Source: JBPCOB01 sp051000715 (GTDB lineage Bacteria > Actinomycetota > Actinomycetes > JALYNC01). From it: a stretch of DNA of 28,646 bases. Below, one piece after another: positions 1-6,461 of this stretch. Location of the stretch: the NCBI GenBank assembly GCA_051000715.1, contig JBPCOB010000190.1:1-28646 (forward strand). Direction: 5' to 3'. The position numbers and the translations under genes were made by a program. Under the pieces are notes generated by a model that saw nothing but the letters and a program-made list of their open reading frames with translations, had not been told where the DNA came from and ran no database searches. Each line of letters opens with the position of its first letter. The first letter of the stretch is position 1.

Positions 1-1
1 C

Positions 2-283
2 CACACCCCGGTGCTGCTCACGATCCTGGCCGCGGCGCTCACCCAGGGGGTGTTCCCCGGCAGCTACCTGTCGCTCCTGCACGCCCGGCCGGCCGCCGTT
101 GCTCTCCTGGCCGTTCGCAACGCCGTGTTGCTCGCAGCCGCCGTACTCGCCGTTCATGCGAGCGCTCCACAGGCCGTGGCTCGGCGTCCGGATGGCGCCA
201 CATCGGCATGGCGCACCCGCACCTTCCGGGCGGGAGCGTCGTTGGAGGTAGCGCAGACGGACAACCCGACGGAGCGACCATGA
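2..283 (+). CDS. C-terminal part of a membrane protein (5' truncated)
   Basis: The reading frame is open from the left edge and stops with TGA at 281-283, so only the last ~93 residues are present. A first hydrophobic stretch (LLTILAAALTQGVF) and a second (AVALLAVRNAVLLAAAVLAV) look like the last one or two membrane segments. They are followed by a polar, Arg/Thr-rich tail of about 40 residues with weaker codon bias. The stop overlaps the ATG of the next gene by the ATGA arrangement, which suggests co-transcription with the LuxR-type gene. I cannot name the family; the C-terminus of a membrane-bound glycosyltransferase or a transporter would both fit. An internal GTG at 11 could in principle be a start, but a 5'-truncated longer gene is more likely. 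Confidence 0.5.
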   Translation, partial: HTPVLLTILAAALTQGVFPGSYLSLLHARPAAVALLAVRNAVLLAAAVLAVHASAPQAVARRPDGATSAWRTRTFRAGASLEVAQTDNPTERP

Positions 284-519
284 GCAGTAACGGGAACGGC
301 CACTCGAACGGCCACGCGCACCTGACGGGCCGTCAGCTCGACGTGCTGCGCCTGGTTGCCGAGGGCAGGTCCAACGCCGAGATCGCCCGCACCCTGTACG
401 TCTCCCCGAGCACGGTGAAGACGACGCTCACCCAGCTGTCCCGTCGCCTCGGCGCCCGCAGCCGCGCCCACGCGGTTCACAAGGGCTGGGAGAAGGGCCT
501 GCTCGTCCAGATCCGCTGA
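280..519 (+). CDS. Stand-alone LuxR-family HTH regulator (79 aa)
   Basis: A very small DNA-binding protein consisting almost only of a LuxR/NarL-type helix-turn-helix. After a low-complexity head rich in Asn, Gly and His (about residues 1-14) comes the typical LTGRQLDVLRLVAEG start, then the recognition helix region SNAEIARTLYVSPSTVKTTL and the closing helix QLSRRLGARSRAHAV. There is no receiver, PAS or autoinducer domain. The ATG is chosen because GGAG at 271-274 lies 5 nt upstream; an in-frame ATG at 208 lacks a ribosome site. It overlaps the preceding stop by 4 nt, so it is probably translationally coupled to that membrane protein. Proteins of this size may act as GerE-like regulators; the target is not visible. 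Confidence 0.8.
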   Translation: MSSNGNGHSNGHAHLTGRQLDVLRLVAEGRSNAEIARTLYVSPSTVKTTLTQLSRRLGARSRAHAVHKGWEKGLLVQIR

Positions 520-773
520 TTGTCCAGCCTGCGCCGTCGTCGTCACGGCTGACGAGCGGCCGGCTGACCGCAGCCGGAGTTTCTGACCTTGTCAGATTTG
601 CGACCTTGGCCACCGGCAGCTGACGCGCTCACACTGAGGCCGGCTGCCCTTTCGGTGGGAACCCGTTCGGCAGCTCCCGGACCGGCTCGCTCGAGTCGGC
701 GTTCTCCCAAGCCGCGCCCCCGCCGCCGCAGCAGGCTCTGTCCGCGGCGCGGGCCTGACCACATGGTGCCCGT
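520..773. other. 254-bp intergenic region with a small palindrome
   Basis: No convincing gene is found here. The only clear element is the 15-bp palindrome at 582-596, TCTGAC-CTT-GTCAGA, with two perfect 6-bp arms. It lies about 180 bp upstream of the GH15 start and could be an operator, but nothing in the sequence ties it to a regulator. I do not see a convincing terminator after the LuxR gene, nor an SD before the GH15 gene. Confidence 0.3.
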
Positions 774-2591
774 ATGACAAGCCGTCCGATCAGCGACTAT
801 GCGATTCTCTCCGACTGGCACTCCGCTGCCCTGGTCAGCGGCAGCGGCTCGGTCGACTGGCTCTGCGTGCCACGCTTCGACGCTCCGTCGATCTTCGCCG
901 AGCTGCTGGATCCGGGTGGAGGTTGCTGGTCCATCCGCCCGGCGGGCGAGTACGACGTGGACCGGTCCTACCGGCCCGGCACCCTGGTGCTCTCGACCCG
1001 CTTCACCACGCCTACTGCGGTCCTGACGGTGTCGGACGCCCTGGTCCTGGACCCGGCGCAGGCCGGTCATGGGCTCGGCCGGCTCGCTCCGCACGTGCTG
1101 GTGCGAGTGGTCAGCGCGGATCACGGCACGACCGATTTGGAGGTCGAGTTCGGGCCACGCCCGGAGTACGCCCGCGTCCGTCCACGGCTACGGGTCGTGC
1201 CTGGTGGGATCGCAGCGGTCGGCGGCGGGTGCGGGCTCGCCCTGTCCGGACCGCCACCGACCGAGGTGAGCACTGGTTGGGCGCGCTGGCGGCGCACGCT
1301 GCGGGCCGGGGAGACGATCGCCTTTGCGTTGCACTATGCGGACGGATGGTCAGACCTTCCGCGGCTGTGGTCACAGGGCGAGATCGAGCGGTGCCTCGCA
1401 GACACGGTTCTGTCGTGGGAGACCTGGTCGGCCGCACACAGCTCGTACGCCGGCCCGTGGCCGGAGCTGGTCGGGGTCAGCGCCCGGGTGCTCCGGGGCC
1501 TGACCTACGCGGACACCAGCGCCACGGTTGCGGCCGCGACCACGTCGTTGCCGCCGAGCCGAAGCAGCGCGGCGAACTGGGATTACCGGTACAGCTGGGT
1601 GCGCGACGCGGCCCAGACGCTCGACGCGCTGTCAGCCGAGGGCTGCTCCATCGACGCCGAGCGGCTACTCGGCTGGCTGCTCGGGGTGGCCGGCACCTCG
1701 GAGGGGCCCGGCCTGGGCACTCAGGCGGTATACGGCGTCGGCGGTGAGCTCGACGTGTTCGAGCGCGAGCTCGGCCATCTGGCTGGGTGGCGCGGCAACG
1801 GGCCGGTTCGGGTCGGCAACACTGGGACGGGCATTGGCCAGCCGGCCACCTGCGGGGAGGTGCTCGACGCGGTCTGCCGGCTGGCTGGCCGGCTGGAGCC
1901 GTTCGATCTCGAGACTTGCAAACTGCTCGCAACGCTTGCCGACGGCGCCGCACTGCGGTGGGCTGATCCCGACCACGGCCGGTGGGACGACCGCGGCCCG
2001 CCACGGCACTACCTGTATTCCAAGTTGATGTCCTGGGTGGCCCTCGACCGCGCGATCCGGCTGGCCGCCAGCATCGGCCGCCCCGACCGGGTGCCGGACT
2101 GGACCGCCACCCGTGGGCAGATCCGCGCGGAGATACTCGAGCGGGGGTGGAGCCACCGGCTCGGGGCCTACGCGCAGGCCTTGGACAGCGACGTGCTGGA
2201 CGCCTCGGCGCTGTTGCTGACCCTCACCGGGTTCCTACCGGTCACCGACCCGCGGATGTGGGCCACGATCGAGCGGGTCGCAACCGACCTCTCGGCACCG
2301 TGTGGGCTGCTCTACCGATTCGAGCAGGCGGCGGCCACCGCCCGCCTCGAACCCACCTTCCTGCTGTGCAGCTACTGGCTGGTGCAATGCCTGGCTCTGG
2401 CCGGCCAGACCGCCAGGGCCCGTGATTTGTTCGAGCGGGCCACGGCGTACGCCAACGACGTCGGGCTGTTGAGCGAAGCGGCCGACCCGCTCACCGGCGA
2501 CCTACTCGGCAACTTCCCCCAGGCCATGAGCCATGTCGGGCTCATCAACGCCGCCGTCGGTATCGCTGCCGCCGAGGGGGTGCTGCTCTAA
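774..2591 (+). CDS. GH15-family glycoside hydrolase (glucoamylase/trehalase-like)
   Basis: A 605-residue, probably cytoplasmic (no signal peptide) enzyme of the bacterial GH15 family, which hydrolyses alpha-glucosides such as trehalose or maltodextrins by inversion. The N-terminus has the family opening (ISDYAILSDWHSAALVSGSGSVDWLCVPRFD), cut here only by its beta-sandwich domain (to ~230). The (alpha/alpha)6 domain starts with WDYRYSWVRDA at 269-279. The C-terminal segment GLLSEAADP with Glu568 matches the region of the catalytic base, followed by GNFPQAMSH. The helix that normally carries the general acid (W-E-x-R-G) reads W404-D405-D-R-G, so the acid is Asp instead of Glu. The ATG at 774 has no clear SD; the N-terminus fits the family well. 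Its last 90 bp overlap the convergent regulator gene. Exact substrate unknown. Confidence 0.88.
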   Translation: MTSRPISDYAILSDWHSAALVSGSGSVDWLCVPRFDAPSIFAELLDPGGGCWSIRPAGEYDVDRSYRPGTLVLSTRFTTPTAVLTVSDALVLDPAQAGHGLGRLAPHVLVRVVSADHGTTDLEVEFGPRPEYARVRPRLRVVPGGIAAVGGGCGLALSGPPPTEVSTGWARWRRTLRAGETIAFALHYADGWSDLPRLWSQGEIERCLADTVLSWETWSAAHSSYAGPWPELVGVSARVLRGLTYADTSATVAAATTSLPPSRSSAANWDYRYSWVRDAAQTLDALSAEGCSIDAERLLGWLLGVAGTSEGPGLGTQAVYGVGGELDVFERELGHLAGWRGNGPVRVGNTGTGIGQPATCGEVLDAVCRLAGRLEPFDLETCKLLATLADGAALRWADPDHGRWDDRGPPRHYLYSKLMSWVALDRAIRLAASIGRPDRVPDWTATRGQIRAEILERGWSHRLGAYAQALDSDVLDASALLLTLTGFLPVTDPRMWATIERVATDLSAPCGLLYRFEQAAATARLEPTFLLCSYWLVQCLALAGQTARARDLFERATAYANDVGLLSEAADPLTGDLLGNFPQAMSHVGLINAAVGIAAAEGVLL

Positions 2592-3446
2592 CCGACCGGT
2601 CGTCTCGACGGGGCGCCAGGCGCCCGGACCGGCCGGGTCGAAGAGATAGCCGATGCCCCACGCCGTACGGATCGCCGTCGGCCGGCCAGGGTCGGGCTCG
2701 ACCTTGGTACGAAGGCGGCGGATGTGCACCGTCACCGTTGAGGGCTCACCGAAGCTGTAGCCCCACACCTGCTCGAGCAGGACCTCTCGCCGCAGCGGCT
2801 GCTCCGGGTGCCGCATCAAGAAGACCAGCAGCTCGAACTCTCGCAGGGTGAGGTGAGCCTCCTCGCCGAAGACCTCGACTCGACGGCGGGTCTCGTCAAC
2901 CACCAGCGGTCCGGCGACCAACACCGGCACCGGGCGGGAAGCCCGCTGCCCCTGCGTGCGGCGCAGGACCGCACGCACCCGCGCGACAAGCTCCACTGGC
3001 GAGGTCGGCCAAGGCAGGAAGTCATCGGCACCGGCGGCGAGGCCGGAGATGCGCTCCGCCTCGTCGGCGCGGGGGCTGACAAGCACGACGGGCATGAGAG
3101 GCAGCAGCTGCCGCAGTCGCCGAACCACCGACAGACCACCGGGACCCACCGCCTGGCAATTTAGGACCACCAGGTCGGGGCTCAGCTCGACGATCCGGGC
3201 AACCGCAGCTGCAGCCGTCTGGGGCGCGACCAACACCGCGGTGTGGCCAGCCAGCTTGAGGCGCCCGGACATCTCCCGGACCACCGGATCACCGTGGTCG
3301 ACGAGCGCCACCAGCGGTGCCACCGGGTCAGCGTCGCGGGTCACGTAGGTGCCGCCGCCGGCGTGGTTGTGCGCCGAGCCGGCAGTGAACTCCCCGGAGG
3401 CGACGACTCGACCGCCGTTCGGAGGCAGCTGGGCCTTGGGCGGCAC
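2502..3446 (-). CDS. OmpR-type response regulator with degenerate receiver
   Basis: A 314-residue protein with a receiver-like domain (~44-163) and an OmpR/PhoB winged helix (~178-270: LTLREFELLVFLMRHP ... EVLLEQVWGY ... VTVHIRRLRTKVE ... WGIGYLF). The receiver lacks key residues. The acidic pair is D50-H51, the phosphorylation position in DLVVLN is Asn96 instead of Asp, and the conserved Lys position is Trp146 in DDFLPWPTSP. It is therefore probably controlled by something other than His-Asp phosphotransfer, and no histidine kinase lies next to it. The GTG at 3446 is uncertain: no SD is seen, and a GTG at 3344 (about residue 35) would still leave the complete receiver. The last ~40 residues form a polar tail that runs antisense into the GH15 gene. 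Confidence 0.85.
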   Translation of the reverse strand: MPPKAQLPPNGGRVVASGEFTAGSAHNHAGGGTYVTRDADPVAPLVALVDHGDPVVREMSGRLKLAGHTAVLVAPQTAAAAVARIVELSPDLVVLNCQAVGPGGLSVVRRLRQLLPLMPVVLVSPRADEAERISGLAAGADDFLPWPTSPVELVARVRAVLRRTQGQRASRPVPVLVAGPLVVDETRRRVEVFGEEAHLTLREFELLVFLMRHPEQPLRREVLLEQVWGYSFGEPSTVTVHIRRLRTKVEPDPGRPTAIRTAWGIGYLFDPAGPGAWRPVETTGRLEQHPLGGSDTDGGVDEPDMAHGLGEVAE

Positions 3447-3559
3447 CCGGGCCGTTGTCAGCGCGGTCGGAGATTCGACGACGACCCACCGCCAGGCACT
3501 AGGACGGTCGACTGCTTGTCGAGGCGACCGGGATCTAGGCTAGGTCGACATGTGGCCTA

Positions 3560-3598
3560 CTTGTAGGGCCAATCTCGTGTCATCTTGGGGGGCCAATC
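3560..3598 (+). promoter_or_regulatory. 15-bp direct repeat upstream of pdxR-like gene (likely operator)
   Basis: CTTGTAGGGCCAATC (3560-3574) and CTTGGGGGGCCAATC (3584-3598) differ at two positions and repeat with a 24-bp period. The second copy ends at the ATG and contains the G-rich ribosome-binding stretch. MocR/PdxR regulators commonly bind direct repeats near their own gene, so autoregulation is a natural reading. That the repeat is an operator is inference. Confidence 0.55.
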
Positions 3599-5128
3599 AT
3601 GGCGGATGCCGGCCTCGAGCTGCTCATCGAGCTGGACCGGCACCGCAGACGACCGCTCGGCGCCCAGCTACGGGACAACCTGCGCGACGCTGTTCGCAGC
3701 GGCCGGCTGTCGGCCGGTACCACGCTCCCCCCGAGTCGCACGCTGGCTCGCGAGCTGGGGATCTCCCGCGGAGTGGTCGTCGAGGCCTACAACCAGCTCG
3801 TGGCGGAGGGCTTCCTGATCGCCGTACGCGGCTCCGGAACTCAGGTGGCCGCCGGCGCCGCCATCCCGGCGCGACCCAACCCGGCAGAGCGGCCAGCCCC
3901 CTCGCCAGCGATACTGGACCTGCGGCCCGGAGCACCGGACCTCGGCGCCTTTCCGCGGTCGGCTTGGGCAGGTGCCGTCCGGCACGTCCTCCAGCAAATT
4001 CCCGACGCTGAGCTCGGTTACTCGGCCCCATTGGGCGTTCTGGCGCTGCGCGACCAGCTGGCCGCCTACCTGCGGCGGGTGCGCGGCGCCATGGCCACTG
4101 CCGACGACGTCCTGGTCGTTGCCGGCGTTACCCAGGGACTCACCTTGTCCGCCCGCGCGCTGGTGGCCCAGGGCCACCGACAGCTTGCCGTGGAGGACCC
4201 GAGCAACGCCGTACAGCGGGGGGTGCTGGGGCGCTACGGGCTGAGCATCGTCGACGTGCCGGTGGATATGGAGGGCATCGACGTGGTGGCTCTCGCGGCC
4301 ACGAGGTGCCGGGTCGTCGTCGTCACGCCGGCGCACCAGTACCCGACCGGGATGGCGCTCTCCCCGGGGCGCCGCACAGCGCTGCTGCAGTGGGCCCGCG
4401 ATGTCGACGGCTTGGTGATCGAGGACGACTACGACGCCGAGTTCCGCTACGACCGGGCGCCGGTCGGCTGCCTGCAAGGTCTTGACCCCTCCCGGGTGGC
4501 GCTGGTGGGGTCGGTGAGCAAGTCGCTCGCCCCTGGCCTGCGGCTGGGCTGGCTGGTGCCTCCGCCAGGGTTGCTGCGCCTGGTCGCCGAGGCCAAGCGC
4601 GACGACGACTTCGGCACGAACGTCATCGAACAGCACGCGCTGGCCCGGCTGCTCGACTCGGGCTCCTACGACCGGCACCTGCGCCGGGTTCGCCGCCGCT
4701 ACCAGGACCGGCGGGACGCACTGGTCGCCGAGCTGGGCCGACAGCTGCCGAGCTGCCGGGTCACCGGCCTGGCCGCGGGCCTGCACCTGCTGCTGGAGCT
4801 CCCCGCGGAGGTCGACGAGGATCGGGTCGTAGCCGCCGCGATGCGGGCCGGCCTGGGGGTGCTCGGGGTTGGCACCATGCGGGGGACGGTGCCCGGGCCG
4901 CCGGCCCTCGTGCTGGGCTACGCGCGGCTGGCCACGACCGGCTCGGCCGACGCGGTACGCCGCCTCACGGAAGCGGTCACCGTCGCTGCAGCGCACCGGA
5001 CGGGATCGTCTGCGGACGGGCCGGTCCCTGCGCGCCGAGCCGGCACTTCAGCGACCTCGCCGGCGGGGAGCGGTGGAACGGCGATCGACTTCTACGACTC
5101 GGTCCCGTACCTCCCGGCGCCGCACTGA
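3599..5128 (+). CDS. pdxR: MocR/PdxR-family transcriptional regulator (GntR HTH fused to aminotransferase-like domain)
   Basis: A 509-residue chimeric regulator. Residues ~10-75 are a GntR winged helix (LGAQLRDNLRDAVRSGRL ... LPPSRTLARELGISRGVVVEAY). Residues ~110-475 are a fold-type I PLP aminotransferase-like domain. The cofactor motifs are intact: VIEDDYDAEFRYD, and the PLP-anchoring lysine in SVSKSLAPGLRLGW (Lys308). Such proteins sense pyridoxal phosphate or an amino-acid adduct of it and control vitamin B6 or amino-acid genes. No pdxST genes are adjacent, so the symbol describes the family rather than a proven B6 role. The ATG follows a G-run at 3587-3592. The last ~40 residues are low-complexity. 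It is divergent from the OmpR-type gene, with a 152-bp gap holding the direct repeat. Confidence 0.85.
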   Translation: MADAGLELLIELDRHRRRPLGAQLRDNLRDAVRSGRLSAGTTLPPSRTLARELGISRGVVVEAYNQLVAEGFLIAVRGSGTQVAAGAAIPARPNPAERPAPSPAILDLRPGAPDLGAFPRSAWAGAVRHVLQQIPDAELGYSAPLGVLALRDQLAAYLRRVRGAMATADDVLVVAGVTQGLTLSARALVAQGHRQLAVEDPSNAVQRGVLGRYGLSIVDVPVDMEGIDVVALAATRCRVVVVTPAHQYPTGMALSPGRRTALLQWARDVDGLVIEDDYDAEFRYDRAPVGCLQGLDPSRVALVGSVSKSLAPGLRLGWLVPPPGLLRLVAEAKRDDDFGTNVIEQHALARLLDSGSYDRHLRRVRRRYQDRRDALVAELGRQLPSCRVTGLAAGLHLLLELPAEVDEDRVVAAAMRAGLGVLGVGTMRGTVPGPPALVLGYARLATTGSADAVRRLTEAVTVAAAHRTGSSADGPVPARRAGTSATSPAGSGGTAIDFYDSVPYLPAPH

Positions 5129-5196
5129 GCTCGAACGTCGTGCCGCCCGCTGCGCAGGTACGTGCCTGCGCGGGTCAAGGCAGTCGGCTGGCGAAC

Positions 5197-5589
5197 TCAC
5201 CGCCCCACGGGCCAGTGCTCAACGTCGACCTCCGGCATCGGAAAGTGGCGTGGATTGCCGGTGGCCAGGCGGCCGCCTGCTGACAGTGCTGCTGCCGCGA
5301 TCAGGCAATCCGCCTGCGAGAGGGTCGTGCCTCGACCGGCGTAGTCGCGGCGCCAGGCGCCGGCTCGTTCGCCCACCATGCGGTCGAGGGGTACGACGAG
5401 GAGCCCGTCGAGCAGCCGCTCGACCGCCACCTGCTCGTGCGGGCGCAGCCCGCGCACGACCTCCTCCACGTTGACCGCGCAGGTCGCCGCCACATCGGCC
5501 CTACTCCGGACCAGACGCAATCGCTCGAGCACCGGTCTGCCTCGCAGTACGTCGATCAGGACCGTTGTGTCCAGCAGGACGACGCTCAT
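5197..5589 (-). CDS. vapC: VapC-type PIN-domain toxin (RNase)
   Basis: A 130-residue PIN-domain protein of the size expected for VapC toxins, Mg-dependent endoribonucleases. It begins SVVLLDTTVLIDVLRG, with the first catalytic Asp (the usual DTNV is DTTV here). The second acidic position is the Glu pair in VNVEEVVRGL. The third acidic region is LSQADCLIAAAAL, followed by the typical C-terminal TGNPRHFP. ATG 5589 is used because it follows the antitoxin stop by a single base; an in-frame upstream start at 5613 would only add residues overlapping vapB. Translation is probably coupled to vapB, which ensures antitoxin is made first. Confidence 0.88.
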   Translation of the reverse strand: MSVVLLDTTVLIDVLRGRPVLERLRLVRSRADVAATCAVNVEEVVRGLRPHEQVAVERLLDGLLVVPLDRMVGERAGAWRRDYAGRGTTLSQADCLIAAAALSAGGRLATGNPRHFPMPEVDVEHWPVGR

Positions 5590-5590
5590 C

Positions 5591-5830
5591 TCAGCCCAAC
5601 CGCTCGGTGTCACCGCGCCGCTGCGCAGCGACCCACCCGGCGGGATCGTCGTCCCAGTCGTGCCCGCCGTCGTCCACCGAGCCCGCGGCGGCCAGCAGGG
5701 AGTCCCAGCGCTCCTCGTCGGCTAGTCGCCGCCGTACCGCTTCGACGACGAAGCGGCTGCGTGCACCGCGCCCGACACGGGCGTCCAGCTGCGCGACCAA
5801 CTCGTCGTCCAGCACGATGTGCATACGCAT
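5591..5830 (-). CDS. vapB: VapB-type antitoxin
   Basis: A 79-residue protein with an N-terminal ribbon-helix-helix signature (HIVLDDELVAQLDARVG ... SRFVVEAVRRRL). An acidic C-terminal tail (DDGGHDWDDDPAGW) is the kind that wraps around a PIN toxin. It lies directly upstream of the VapC gene with the stop 1 nt before the toxin ATG, the standard antitoxin-first order. The start is ATG 5830 or the second ATG at 5824; AGG at ~5834-5836 (reverse strand) suits the second a little better. Such antitoxins usually autorepress their operon. Confidence 0.82.
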   Translation of the reverse strand: MRMHIVLDDELVAQLDARVGRGARSRFVVEAVRRRLADEERWDSLLAAAGSVDDGGHDWDDDPAGWVAAQRRGDTERLG

Positions 5831-5984
5831 GTGCCTACGGTAGCCCACCAGCCCCGGGCGCCGGTGGAGACGAACGGCCGCCACCGGTGCTTACACGTTG
5901 GTGACGACCGGGGGCGGCTCGACCACGGCGACTGCATCCGCGAGAAGGTGGAGCATCGTCTGGACGTTCCCAGAAGGAGCCCGC

Positions 5985-6461
5985 ATGCGCCGTCACCTGC
6001 TCGTCGGAATCGCGGCCGGTGCCACCGGCACGGCCGCCCTGAACGTGGTCACCTATCTCGACATGGCGCTGCGCGCGCGACCCTCCAGCGAGGTGCCGGC
6101 GCAGGTTGCCGAGAAGATGGCCGAGAAGAGCGGCATCGACCTCGCGAAGGGGATCGATCCCGGTGAGCCGGTGGACAACCGCAAGGAAGGCATCGGCGCA
6201 CTGCTCGGCTACCTCACCGGTCTTGGAGTCGGTGGGGCGTACGGGCTGTTCCGTGCCGCGGGGCCGCGGCCGCCCGCTCTGCTCGCGGGGGTCGGGCTCG
6301 GCATGGCGGCGATGGCCGGCAGCGACGTACCGGCCACCGCGCTGGGCGTGGCCGACCCGTCGTCCTGGCCAGCGAGCAGCTGGGTCGCGGACGTCGTCCC
6401 GCACCTCGCCTATGGCCTGGTCACCGCGGCGGTCTTCGACTCGCTGCTCGGCGAGCACTGA
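5985..6461 (+). CDS. Small membrane protein heading the ThDP/GMC operon
   Basis: A 158-residue protein of unassigned function. Residues 1-25 form a membrane helix (LLVGIAAGATGTAALNVV). A charged stretch AEKMAEKSGIDLAKG (~45-60) follows, then two or three further hydrophobic segments (IGALLGYLTGLGVGGAYGLF; LLAGVGLGMAAMAGSDVPATALGV; the C-terminal HLAYGLVTAAVFDSLL). The overall plan recalls DUF1440-like inner-membrane proteins. ATG 5985 is preceded by an excellent SD, GAAGGAG at 5972-5978; an in-frame ATG at 5898 has none. Its stop shares one base with the next start (TGATG), so it is translationally coupled to the ThDP enzyme and may anchor or serve it. That link is inferred from position only. 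Confidence 0.7.
   Translation: MRRHLLVGIAAGATGTAALNVVTYLDMALRARPSSEVPAQVAEKMAEKSGIDLAKGIDPGEPVDNRKEGIGALLGYLTGLGVGGAYGLFRAAGPRPPALLAGVGLGMAAMAGSDVPATALGVADPSSWPASSWVADVVPHLAYGLVTAAVFDSLLGEH

Noticed and set aside
3668..4996. 442-aa minus-strand reading frame
   Set aside because: Antisense to the MocR-type gene, low-complexity composition and no recognisable domain.
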